A stretch of DNA of 15,251 nt from assembly GCA_041476545.1 (NCBI GenBank), contig JBGOTP010000080.1:1-15251 (forward strand), given 5' to 3'. The notes beneath the pieces were generated by a model. It worked only from the letters and a program-made list of their open reading frames with translations, did not search any database and was not told the origin of the DNA. A program made the position numbers and the translations under genes. This DNA is from JBGOTP01 sp041476545 (GTDB lineage Bacteria > Acidobacteriota > Vicinamibacteria > Vicinamibacterales > CAVVIG01). Shown here piece by piece: positions 1 through 7,025 of the stretch (its first letter is position 1; the number at the start of each line of letters is the position of its first letter).

Positions 1-542
1 ACGAGGTGATCAAGTACGGGATGACATCGAGCCCGACGTTGTTCGATCGGATCGCGCGTGAGCGGACGGCGATTTTCGCGCGCCAGCCGGACGTGCTCGC
101 GGCCGTGATCAGCGAGTCGTGCCGGATCAAGGCCGCGGTCGTCACGGCCGACGAGCGCGAAGCGGGGATGCGTCGCATTCTGAATTTCGGTCACACGGCA
201 GGGCACGCGCTCGAAGCGGTGACGAAGTACCGGCGGTACCGCCACGGCGAAGCGGTTGCGTACGGGATGCTTATCGCGGCGGACGTGGCCGTGGCGCGCG
301 GAGCGCTCGCCAGCCACGATCGGAAAGCGCTGGCCGATCTCATCGGAAGCCTCGGGCCCCTGCCGCCGATTGCCGACCTCTCAACAGCCCAGGTCCTCGA
401 GGCCATGCGGCACGACAAGAAGGTCGTCGCGGGCCGGCTGCACTTCGTGCTGCCGACCGCCATTGGCGCCACCGCCATCGTGGACGATGTGACGCAGAAG
501 GAATTGAAGGCGTCGCTGAAACGAGTCGGGTTGAAGGCCTGA
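1..542 (+). CDS. aroB: 3-dehydroquinate synthase, C-terminal part (5' end outside window)
   Basis: This enzyme converts DAHP to 3-dehydroquinate, the second step of the cytosolic shikimate pathway, using NAD and a divalent metal. The open frame enters from the left edge (first full codon at 3) and gives 179 residues, about half of a normal AroB. It opens with EVIKYGM, a conserved AroB segment. It then has ESCRIKAAVVTADERE, the metal-binding histidine block ILNFGHTAGHALEA, and the second metal histidine in HGEAVAYGM. The C-terminal KKVVAGRLHFVLP segment is also typical. The stop is TGA at 540-542. That stop lies inside the left end of a repeat-like sequence (CTGAAGCC at 539-546). No downstream partner on this strand looks co-transcribed. 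Identity is certain; only the start is missing. Confidence 0.96.
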   Translation, partial: EVIKYGMTSSPTLFDRIARERTAIFARQPDVLAAVISESCRIKAAVVTADEREAGMRRILNFGHTAGHALEAVTKYRRYRHGEAVAYGMLIAADVAVARGALASHDRKALADLIGSLGPLPPIADLSTAQVLEAMRHDKKVVAGRLHFVLPTAIGATAIVDDVTQKELKASLKRVGLKA

Positions 543-639
543 AGCCCGCCGGTCGAGCCAAGTCATTCGCTCTGGCCACCGCAGGCGAGATTCGGTGTCT
601 GGCTTCAGTCCGACGTTCCGTGTCGGACGAGACAACTCG
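539..639. repeat. Interspersed palindromic repeat-like element after aroB
   Basis: CTGAAGCC (539-546) and its exact reverse complement GGCTTCAG (601-608) bracket about 70 bp. A second hairpin follows directly: GTCCGAC (608-614), a 7-nt loop, GTCGGAC (622-628). The block looks like a short non-coding repeat of the REP or MITE kind, and I have the impression that similar sequence recurs in Acidobacteriota assemblies, but I cannot search here. The aroB stop codon falls inside it. It could also serve as an aroB terminator, though there is no T-run after either stem. Confidence 0.45.
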
Positions 640-910
640 CGTCCATGTCACGAGCGAACTCGCGTGGAAAAACGCGTTCAACCGGGATGACCTGTCGATT
701 CACCGCGTCGATTCAGCGGATTCCAGCGTCCCGGTCACGAACATTCACCGTCTCAGCTGATTCGCTGGCGTTCGGGAGTCAATCTGGATCGACGCGGCCG
801 GCTGACTTCTGAACACGTTTTATCCACTCACGCAGATCACGCGAGTTCGACGCGCCACGGCCACGAGTTGTCTCGTCCGCCACTCAGGGCTTACGTCGAG
901 CCGAACGTGG
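543..910. other. Gene-free stretch between aroB and the recombinase remnant
   Basis: These 368 bp hold no convincing gene. They contain the palindromic element after aroB, a direct repeat AACTCGCGT (634-642 and 657-665), and a 16-bp perfect inverted repeat whose second arm lies at 864-879. The N-terminal domain that should precede the integrase fragment at 911 is not recognisable in any frame here. No clear attI or attC core site was found by eye. Confidence 0.5.
624..879. repeat. 16-bp perfect inverted repeat, arms 224 bp apart
   Basis: CGGACGAGACAACTCG at 624-639 is the exact reverse complement of 864-879. Similarity extends a few bases outward (GTG at 620-622 pairs with 881-883). Each arm also forms its own small hairpin (CGAG-ACAA-CTCG and ACGAG-TTGT-CTCGT). 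The right arm lies 31 bp before the integrase fragment. This may be the ends of a small defunct mobile element or two copies of one dispersed repeat in opposite orientation. Confidence 0.55.
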
Positions 911-1297
911 ATGAACGAGACTGTCCGGGCTCAGCGTCCGACTCGCCTGCCCGTGGTGCTCTCCCGCGAAGAGGTGTCGGCGCTCCTCTCTCGGCTGCAC
1001 GGTCCGGTGTGGTTGATGGCGTCGCTGATGTACGGAGCCGGCTCGAGGCTTCTCGAGTGTGTCGAGCTTCGGGTGAAGGATCTCAATTTCGATCGCGGCG
1101 AGCTGACGATTCGGGACGGCAAGGGCGGCAAGGATCGCGTGACGATGCTGCCTGCGGCGATGAAGAGGCCGCTTGTCGATCACCTGGAGCGCGTGAAGGC
1201 TCAGCATGCAGCGGATCTCGCGGCCGGGCGTGGGAGCGTTGCTCTGCCCGGCGCGCTCCGGCTGAAGTACCCTGCTGCTCCGCGCGAATGGGCGTGA
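911..1297 (+). pseudogene. Integron-type tyrosine recombinase fragment (IntI-like), truncated at both ends
   Basis: The 128-residue product matches the centre of integron integrases. It has the linker RPTRLPVVLSREEV and catalytic box I MYGAGSRLLECVELRVKDL, in which R46 is the first catalytic arginine. The catalytic lysine region is RDGKGGKDRVTMLP, and SVALPGALRLKYP is the block IntI proteins carry before their insertion region. The N-terminal DNA-binding domain (about 80 residues) is missing; only the codon before ATG (Trp) still fits the family. At the other end the similarity stops at EWA, followed by TGA, so the HxxR box and the nucleophilic tyrosine are lost. The protein cannot recombine DNA. 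It is a relic, perhaps of a chromosomal integron, next to palindromic repeats. The frame stays open for a while past the TGA, but nothing there looks like IntI. Confidence 0.8.
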
Positions 1298-1572
1298 ACC
1301 GCGCAGATCTGGCGTTTGGCGGAGAATTTCGCGATCATCGTCGCGGGACAAAAGATTCGGGCGGCGGTCTTCATCCTTGCTAGAATTCCTTTCGATTTCG
1401 TGGTCTACGCCGATGAACGACGGTACCGAGACTTGGTGGTTACGCGCGGGCCTCGCGGCTGACTAGTGCGTTGGGCGGGCCAGGGCTTGCCGGCCAGGCA
1501 GGAGAGAATCGGCGACCGCGTGATCGGCGATTCAATCACGTGAGACCAGATCGCGCATGAAAGGAGTTACAA
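1298..1572. other. Non-coding or decayed spacer before the arginine-rich gene
   Basis: There is no intact gene here. After the integrase stop the same frame runs on to a TGA at 1458-1460. Part of it (IPFDFVVYADERRYRDLV, near 1388-1441) weakly recalls the VDLVV core of small nucleotidyltransferases. This could be a scrap of one, but the similarity is too short to trust. The last 30 bp carry the ribosome binding site of the next gene (AAGGAG, 1561-1566). Confidence 0.3.
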
Positions 1573-2040
1573 ATGCCCACGATGGATCGTCGCGGCGTTC
1601 TTTCGTCACTCGCCGGCTTTTTCAGCGGCATCTTCGCTTTGGGCTTCACGGAGGTTGCGGCGGGCCAGCGCCGCCCCGCCGCTCGCCTTCGTCGTCGCGT
1701 TCGCCGTCGAGTGCGGCGGAGAATCCGGCGGCGGGTCACTTTCCGTATTGTCGACGGCCGCCGGGTGTGGGTGGCTCCCGTCGCCCTTGCGGTCGGGTGG
1801 GAGCTGACCTTGGAGAACAACCGAGTCGTTGAGGTCCGTGAGATCAAATTCATCGAGCGGAGTGGGACGAGGGTCGAAGTTGCCGTCGTACAAGGCGCCG
1901 ACAAGAAAACCGAAGAACTCGAGATCGTCCGTGAGGACACCGCCGAGAACAAGCAAGATCTGCAGGGCAGCGTTCTTCCCGACAACGACAAGACGACGCC
2001 GGCAATTGAAAAAGGAGAAGAAGTGGAGGTGAATGACTAA
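1573..2040 (+). CDS. Secreted protein with arginine-tetrad repeat, unknown function
   Basis: I do not recognise a named family. The start at 1573 is supported by AAGGAG six bases upstream. The N-terminus (MDRRGVLSSLAGFF, then a hydrophobic stretch to about residue 30, ending AAGQ) looks like a signal peptide, possibly Tat-type because of the RR pair. Residues 33-55 hold 15 arginines arranged as RRRV-RRRV-RRRI-RRRV. A compact domain follows (FRIVDGRRVWVAPVALAVGWEL, then alternating beta-like segments to about residue 120). The C-terminal third is strongly acidic (EELEIVRED, GEEVEVND). The protein is therefore split into a basic front and an acidic tail. It could bind nucleic acid, polyanions or membranes outside the cytoplasm, but this is only inference. 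The next gene starts 6 bp after the stop, so the two are probably co-transcribed. Confidence 0.75.
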   Translation: MPTMDRRGVLSSLAGFFSGIFALGFTEVAAGQRRPAARLRRRVRRRVRRRIRRRVTFRIVDGRRVWVAPVALAVGWELTLENNRVVEVREIKFIERSGTRVEVAVVQGADKKTEELEIVREDTAENKQDLQGSVLPDNDKTTPAIEKGEEVEVND

Positions 2041-2046
2041 GATCTG

Positions 2047-2562
2047 ATGGCACACATCGAGTTACTCGTGCTTGATCGAACGGGCTGGGAAAGGGTGGCG
2101 GAAGATCCTGTCGCTTTCGCTGTCGAGCACACGCTCACGCTTGGTTCCGAACCGGATCTCCTGCGCACGGTCGGCCAGCAAACCGTGGCGATGCTCGAAC
2201 GAACGGGGGCAACCACCCCTTGGACCGGGTACCTCGCCGTGGATCGGACGCATCAGACCATCATCGGGACGTGCGGCTTCACAGCACCTCCGGACCCTGA
2301 AGGCGTCGTTGAGATCGCGTACTTCACCTTCCCGCCTTTCGAGGGTCGAGGTTACGCCAGCGCAATGGCGGCGGGCCTAGTGGAACTCGCGGAAGGCAAA
2401 GCGGGAATCCGCCGAGTGCGGGCTCACACGTTGCCGGAAGGAAACGCTTCGACGCGAATTCTGGAGAAGCTTGGCTTTGAACGGATCGGCGAGACGATAG
2501 ATCCAGAGGCCGGGCAAGTATGGCGCTGGGAACGCGGGCCATCATGCCGAGGTGGGACATGA
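2047..2562 (+). CDS. GNAT-family N-acetyltransferase (RimJ/RimL-like)
   Basis: This cytosolic enzyme is predicted to transfer acetyl groups from acetyl-CoA to an amine; the substrate is unknown. The 171 residues follow the GNAT plan. A beta-strand pair lies around IIGTCGFTAP (residues 72-81) and EIAYFTFPPFEGRGYASAMA (residues 89-108). The latter holds the acetyl-CoA pyrophosphate-binding motif EGRGYA. The C-terminal motif HTLPEGNASTRILEKLGFERIGE, with Asn-Ala-Ser, is typical of RimJ/RimL relatives. It follows the arginine-rich gene by 6 bp. Its stop overlaps the next start as ATGA (2559-2562), so a three-gene plus-strand operon is likely. No good Shine-Dalgarno lies at normal distance from ATG 2047; GGAGGTG is about 17 bp away, so translation may depend on coupling to the gene before. 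Confidence 0.88.
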   Translation: MAHIELLVLDRTGWERVAEDPVAFAVEHTLTLGSEPDLLRTVGQQTVAMLERTGATTPWTGYLAVDRTHQTIIGTCGFTAPPDPEGVVEIAYFTFPPFEGRGYASAMAAGLVELAEGKAGIRRVRAHTLPEGNASTRILEKLGFERIGETIDPEAGQVWRWERGPSCRGGT

Positions 2563-2918
2563 CCAAGCGGTCAGGCAAACTGCTCCTCTGGACGCCGCGT
2601 ATCCTGGGCATTCTGGTCTGCCTCTTCTTGAGCCTGTTTGCCTTGGATGCCTTCGGGGCAGGGCGGACGTTCATTCAGGCGCTTCCCGACTTCGCCATTC
2701 ACGTCGCCCCGATGCTCATTCTCCTGGCTGTCGTGGGTGTGTCCTGGCGCTGGGAGTGGCTGGGAGGCCTCGTCTTCACGGGTCTCGCAGCGGGCTATGT
2801 GTACTTCGCCCGCAACCATGTTTCGTGGATTCCCGTCATCGCGGGTCCTTTGCTCATCGTGGGGGTTCTGTTCCTTTGGAGCTGGCTCCATCACAGAGAA
2901 CTCCGGGCCAACGGATAG
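2559..2918 (+). CDS. Small four-helix membrane protein (DUF7670-like)
   Basis: The 119-residue product has a short basic N-terminus (MTKRSGKLLLWTPR) and four hydrophobic helices, at about 14-34, 45-63, 69-86 and 94-112. It ends in a basic tail (HHRELRANG). The pattern LLWTPRILGI...FLSLFALD followed by WRWEW matches small membrane proteins I associate with DUF7670; no activity is known. I chose ATG 2559 rather than upstream in-frame ATGs (2544) because it overlaps the acetyltransferase stop as ATGA, follows a purine-rich GAGGTGGGA, and gives the expected start of the family. It lies convergent to the regulator gene ending at 2997. The 78-bp gap shows no clear terminator. Confidence 0.8.
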   Translation: MTKRSGKLLLWTPRILGILVCLFLSLFALDAFGAGRTFIQALPDFAIHVAPMLILLAVVGVSWRWEWLGGLVFTGLAAGYVYFARNHVSWIPVIAGPLLIVGVLFLWSWLHHRELRANG

Positions 2919-2996
2919 CAGGCAATGGCTGAATCACCGCGGCCGCTCGCTTCCCCGCGAAGCCCCCCGTGAGCTGTCGGACGAACAATTTGCGGC

Positions 2997-4403
2997 CTAG
3001 GCGTCCAGGCCGTATTCCTTGAGCTTGGTGACCAGTACCTTGTAGCTGATCTGCAGCAGCTCCGCCGTCCGGCCCCGGTTGCCAGCGGCCTCTTTCAACG
3101 TCTGTTCAATCTTGCGTCGTTCGACGGCCGTCATGACGCGGCGGGAGGCATCGGCGAGCGTGCCGGAAAGGTCGATCTGCGACCAGGCCGTGTCGATCGA
3201 CGGCTGAGCGGCCGGCGAATCGCGAAACGACAGGCTCAGATGTCTCGCGTGGATGGTATCGCCCTCGGTGAGAATCACCGCCCGCTCGATGCAGTTCTGA
3301 AGCTCGCGGACATTCCCCGGCCACCGGTAGGACCCGAGCGCTTCAAGGGCCGATGGCGCCAGCACGAGCGGTTTCTTGTTCAAGTCGCGGGAGAATCGTT
3401 CGACGAAATACTTCGCGAGCATCGGGATGTCGTCGGCCCGGTCGCGGAGCGGCGGGATGGTGATCGGAAAGACCGACAGGCGGAAATACAGGTCTTCGCG
3501 GTACTGCCGGGCGGCCACCGCCGCCTTGAGGTTCCGGTTGGTCGCCGCCACGATGCGGACGTCGATCTGGACGGTCGCGGTCCCACCGAGACGCTCGAAG
3601 CGCTTGTCCTCGATCGCGCGTAGGATCTTGGCCTGCAGCAGGATCGGCAGGTCGCCGATTTCGTCGAGGAACAGCGTGCCCCGGTGCGCCAGCTCGAACT
3701 TGCCCAGCTTGCGCCCCGTCGCGCCGGTGAATGCGCCTTTCTCGTGGCCGAAGAGCTCGGTCTCGAGCAGCGTCTCTGGAATCGCGGCGCAGTTGATCGC
3801 GACAAACGGGCCGTCGGCCCGGGCGCTGAGGACGTGCAGCGCGCGGGCGAAGAGCTCTTTGCCGGTGCCGCTCTCCCCTTCCAGCAGCACGGTGGCGTCA
3901 CTCGACGCCGCACGCTGAAGCGCAATCGTCACCTGCTTCAGCTTCGAGTCCTCGCCGACGATGCGGGGCGCCCCACGCCTGGCCGCGAGCTCGTCCTTGA
4001 GCAGAATGTTCTCGGTCGCGAGACGCCGCTGCGACAGCGCCCGCTCGACCAGCAGCAGCAGGTGATCGGGGTCCACCGGCTTCGCGAGAAAGTCGAGAGC
4101 CCCCTCCTTCATGGCAGCGACCGCGTCCTGGATGCTGCCAAACGCCGTCATGACAATGACCGGCAACTCCGGATCGATCTCCTTCGCGGCTCGAAGCACG
4201 CCGAACCCGTCGCCCACGGGCAGCCGCAGGTCCGACAGCACCACACCGGGCCGGACGCCCCGTAGCGCCTGCACCGCTTCGCTCTGGTCGCGCGTCTCGA
4301 TCACGGAGTGGCGCTGGCTCTCGAGCGCGTGCCGCAACATCGCGCGCAGGGAGTCCTTGTCCTCGACGAGGAGAATCGGGGAATCGACGGGGTGACGCGC
4401 CAC
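2997..4403 (-). CDS. Sigma-54-dependent NtrC-family response regulator
   Basis: This is a cytosolic transcription activator that, when phosphorylated, remodels sigma-54 polymerase. Numbering is from GTG at 4403 (468 residues). The receiver domain (about 8-120) has acidic pocket EDKD and phosphoacceptor Asp58 in LSDLRLP, and the conserved lysine is in AKPVD. The AAA+ domain has Walker A GESGTGKE (176-183), the sigma-54 contact loop GAFTGA (223-228), Walker B LFLDEI (244-249) and WPGNVREL near its end. The C-terminus is a Fis-type helix-turn-helix (NRGRTAELLQISYKVLVTKL). GTG 4403 overlaps the preceding stop as TAGTG; a TTG at 4415 is possible but would overlap by 13 bp. It is the last gene of the minus-strand run, directly after a secreted coiled-coil protein. 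Its cognate kinase and targets are unknown. It is distinct from the PilR-like gene at the right edge. Confidence 0.93.
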   Translation of the reverse strand: MARHPVDSPILLVEDKDSLRAMLRHALESQRHSVIETRDQSEAVQALRGVRPGVVLSDLRLPVGDGFGVLRAAKEIDPELPVIVMTAFGSIQDAVAAMKEGALDFLAKPVDPDHLLLLVERALSQRRLATENILLKDELAARRGAPRIVGEDSKLKQVTIALQRAASSDATVLLEGESGTGKELFARALHVLSARADGPFVAINCAAIPETLLETELFGHEKGAFTGATGRKLGKFELAHRGTLFLDEIGDLPILLQAKILRAIEDKRFERLGGTATVQIDVRIVAATNRNLKAAVAARQYREDLYFRLSVFPITIPPLRDRADDIPMLAKYFVERFSRDLNKKPLVLAPSALEALGSYRWPGNVRELQNCIERAVILTEGDTIHARHLSLSFRDSPAAQPSIDTAWSQIDLSGTLADASRRVMTAVERRKIEQTLKEAAGNRGRTAELLQISYKVLVTKLKEYGLDA

Positions 4404-4987
4404 TACCGGAGCCAACCCGGCGGGACGGCCGCTCGGTGCGCTTCATCTTCGAAGCCGGCAATGGCCTTCTTGTCGTCCAGAATTGCCGCGTTCAGGCGCG
4501 CCATCTCTTCGATCGCCTTCTGACGATCCGTCGCAATCACCGCGCGCTCGGCGGGATCGTCCCGGTTGACGAAGTCGGTCGTCAGAGCGTTCACGCGCGA
4601 CTGCAGGGCATCCAGATAGGTTTGATCGCGCTCGAGCTGCGTCCGCAGCGCCTGCTGACGCTCACTCCAGTATTTCTGATCCTTCGGTCGATCTTCGTCC
4701 TTTGCGCTCTTGGCATCTTGGGCGGCGCCAGCGGGCGTCCCGCCCGCCTTGTCGGCCGCGTCCGCACCCTTTGTTGGTTCGGTCGTTAGGTCGCTCGCCG
4801 GCACAGGGGCCGGGCGAGACACGTTCGGCACGTCCTTGTTCGTCAGGACTCTCCCAGCGTCCTTCACACCTTTGCGCCGTTCTGCTTCCCGGCGCGCAAC
4901 ATCGGCCAGCGACTGAGCCGTCGCCGGCACGATCCCGCCGGCAAGCATCAGCACAACCACGAGGAAGGCAGAAAGACAGGTACGCAT
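4403..4987 (-). CDS. Secreted coiled-coil protein, unknown function
   Basis: The 194-residue product starts with a clear signal peptide (MRTCLSAFLVVVLMLAGGIV, cleavage likely after ATA near residue 24). A conserved-looking SLADVARREAERRKGVK block and TNKDVP follow. A low-complexity Pro/Ala/Asp/Lys linker (about 55-103) leads into a long charged helix (about 105-182, KYWSERQQALRTQLERDQTY onward), probably a coiled coil. The start is backed by AGGAGA six bases upstream. I have seen similar proteins only in Acidobacteriota and know of no assigned role. The 1-base overlap with the response regulator gene suggests that the two are translated together. It could be an envelope sensor or structural partner. 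Confidence 0.8.
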   Translation of the reverse strand: MRTCLSAFLVVVLMLAGGIVPATAQSLADVARREAERRKGVKDAGRVLTNKDVPNVSRPAPVPASDLTTEPTKGADAADKAGGTPAGAAQDAKSAKDEDRPKDQKYWSERQQALRTQLERDQTYLDALQSRVNALTTDFVNRDDPAERAVIATDRQKAIEEMARLNAAILDDKKAIAGFEDEAHRAAVPPGWLR

Positions 4988-5035
4988 GGGCTTCTCCTAG
5001 AAAGTATCGGGTCCAATGGAATGCTACGTGAGCCC

Positions 5036-5761
5036 TCAGGGCCGATCAAGCCGCGGAAGGTCGCGCCAGGAAAGGACACGGAGTGTGTCTGACGTTTCTC
5101 GCCGGGCGACCGTCGCCTCGACGCCGTGATGGGCATTCTTCGGGCCGAATGACTGGCTTCTGAGCGTGAGAACACCTCGTCCTGGATTATTCGACCCTGC
5201 TCCGTCGATGAGAGGATTCGCATCGTTCTCGGACTGGTCGTCAGCAACCAGCACGACGACGTAGGACGGGGAGTCGATGGTGCCGGAAGGCAGCATCTCG
5301 CGCAGCGGCCCGTACGCGTACGGCTGCCAGCGCGGGTTGTTCGCGCCCCACGGCCGATCGTCGGTCAGTGCGTCCATCTGGCTATCGCTGCACGTGGTGA
5401 CCCTCCCGCAATTGGCGATGTTCACCACCTGCGCGAAGTCGAGCGTCGAGCCATCGGGAAGTATCCGCACCCCACTCGGGGGACCGTCAACGAATCCGGA
5501 CCGCAGCGCACCGCCCAGAAGCAGGTTCCAGTCTGATACCGTGGACAAATCGCTGATCGCACGCTCGAGCGCGGCCGCTGCCGCGTGGCGGCCTTCCCTG
5601 GCGTTCCTGAAGTTCCCGGCAATCATCGATTCCGCCGACGTGGCCACGACAAGCGCGGTCCCAAGCGCCATCATCAGCAGCATGGCGCCCAGACAGACGA
5701 TGAGCGCCACGCCGGTCTCGTCCCCGACGGCGGTGCGAGCGCGACCATCCTGTGTACCCAA
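5036..5761 (-). CDS. pilX: Type IV pilus minor pilin PilX
   Basis: PilX-type minor pilins help prime pilus assembly in the inner membrane and periplasm. The 241-residue product has a basic-to-polar leader ending in GDETG, then the hydrophobic helix VALIVCLGAMLLMMALGTAL. The typical PilX continuation is SAESMIAGNFRNAREGRHAA with an AAxxALERA stretch. As in other PilX/GspK-like proteins, there is no Glu at mature position 5. A Cys pair (NCGRVTTC) may form a disulfide. The start appears to be TTG at 5761, because GGAGG lies six bases upstream of it; an ATG at 5765 is out of frame. It is third in a pilV-pilW-pilX set, 61 bp after pilW. No pilY1 gene follows, which is unusual. Confidence 0.85.
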   Translation of the reverse strand: MGTQDGRARTAVGDETGVALIVCLGAMLLMMALGTALVVATSAESMIAGNFRNAREGRHAAAAALERAISDLSTVSDWNLLLGGALRSGFVDGPPSGVRILPDGSTLDFAQVVNIANCGRVTTCSDSQMDALTDDRPWGANNPRWQPYAYGPLREMLPSGTIDSPSYVVVLVADDQSENDANPLIDGAGSNNPGRGVLTLRSQSFGPKNAHHGVEATVARRETSDTLRVLSWRDLPRLDRP

Positions 5762-5822
5762 ACATGTCCTCCGTTGCTTCGTGCCTCCGTGTGAAGCCGT
5801 TGCCTCCGTCTGCTCCGACTAC

Positions 5823-7025
5823 TCAGGGCCTGAGATTCAGATTTGGTGGCGCAATCTGAAAGTGCACCTCGTGATCCGGAAGAAGGCGGTTGGAATCCCG
5901 TGCCGTCCCTCCGCGCCGAAACAACACGCCAACCGGGCCGCGCAAGGCATCCACCGCCGATTCGATTCTGAGCGTCACGGCAATCTTGCGGATCCGGAAC
6001 AGGTCTGCATCGAAGCGATCCGCCGCGGCGACGTCTGGACACCACGCATCGCCGTCGCTCAACTCCGCGGCCGTCAGCTTCACCAGGGATTGAGGATCAG
6101 GACCGCGGCCGAGGTTGACCAGACGCGGCACATGGAGGCGGGTGGCCGCATCGATCGCGAAGACGCAGTTCTCTCCATACGGATACGCCGTCGGCTTCGA
6201 ATCGATCGCCGGCGGCCTGGGTCCGTACGTCGTCCAGGGTCCGGCCGGATCCGATACCGGTCTCGTCAACGACGGTGGCCGAGGATCGCCGTAGTATTCG
6301 AACTCGAGCCCCGCGAGATGATCGACGATGGGAACATCAGTGTTGGTCGAGCCGTCGTAGGACACGAGTTGATCGAAGTTCTGGGCAGAACTGGTCTTGA
6401 CCGAATACGTCCGCTGAATCGCCTGGACAACGCTCGATCCAGCCGCGTACCGCGTGTGCAGCACACCCCCGGGGCGGTTGACCGTCAGCTGTCCGGAGGT
6501 GCCCGTCGTGCCGGCCAGCATGAACGTGTCGAAATTCCCGGAACTGTCGAACACGAGAAGCGTCATGCCCGGCGCGAAACCGCAGAGACTCTGCCCCACC
6601 GGACAACCATCCGGATTCACCTGCAAGGTCAGTTGACCCGCGGACAACGGGGCGCTCAGCGTCGTCTGCGCCGACGTCGTGGGCACGTAGAACAGCGTGA
6701 TGGTATTCGAGCGATAGGTGCCGGGCGGGTCTGCGCCAGACGCTCCTTGCCGGTACGGCAGCACTGGAGCGAACCAGAAGGTCAGCGGTCCCGCGTTGGC
6801 GCCGGCATACGGTCCGGCTCCTGCCATCGTGAGATCTTCGACGAGCACATCGGCTGCCACACGAAGCCGCTGCTGCATGTCGGCGGCCTCCAGTTGCACG
6901 GGGGAGCGTGCACGGGCCGGGTCGACGAGCGTGAACACGCCAGCGATCACGATGAGCATCAACGCGGTCGCCACGGCAGCTTCGACCAGCGAGAACCCCT
7001 CGACCCTGAGAACCGAAATGTTCAT
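5823..7025 (-). CDS. pilW: Type IV pilus minor pilin PilW
   Basis: This prepilin is cleaved by PilD and acts with PilV and PilX at the pilus tip or base. From ATG 7025 it has 400 residues. The leader MNISVLRVEG is followed by mature FSLVEAAVATALMLIVIAGVF, with Glu at position 5. The long C-terminal globular part (to residue 400) carries four cysteines: two in DGCPVGQSLCGF, one in GENCVF and one in DAWCPD. The frame stays open further upstream, but that stretch overlaps pilV and has no pilin character. ATG 7025 overlaps the pilV stop as ATGA (7022-7025), which fixes the start. The length is within the usual range for PilW-family proteins. Confidence 0.9.
   Translation of the reverse strand: MNISVLRVEGFSLVEAAVATALMLIVIAGVFTLVDPARARSPVQLEAADMQQRLRVAADVLVEDLTMAGAGPYAGANAGPLTFWFAPVLPYRQGASGADPPGTYRSNTITLFYVPTTSAQTTLSAPLSAGQLTLQVNPDGCPVGQSLCGFAPGMTLLVFDSSGNFDTFMLAGTTGTSGQLTVNRPGGVLHTRYAAGSSVVQAIQRTYSVKTSSAQNFDQLVSYDGSTNTDVPIVDHLAGLEFEYYGDPRPPSLTRPVSDPAGPWTTYGPRPPAIDSKPTAYPYGENCVFAIDAATRLHVPRLVNLGRGPDPQSLVKLTAAELSDGDAWCPDVAAADRFDADLFRIRKIAVTLRIESAVDALRGPVGVLFRRGGTARDSNRLLPDHEVHFQIAPPNLNLRP

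Noticed and set aside
119..760. Plus-strand open frame overlapping aroB in another frame
   Set aside because: Its first two-thirds overlap aroB, and the rest runs through repeat-like non-coding DNA. The composition is Arg/Ser-rich without any motif.
1388..1457. Nucleotidyltransferase fragment (IPFDFVVYADE...)
   Set aside because: Only a dozen residues look similar, with no GSxARG motif. I mention it in the spacer note but do not call it as a gene.
2919..2996. Terminator between the convergent genes
   Set aside because: The GC-rich bases (CGCGGCCGC...CCCCGCG) form no stable simple stem with a T-run on either side.
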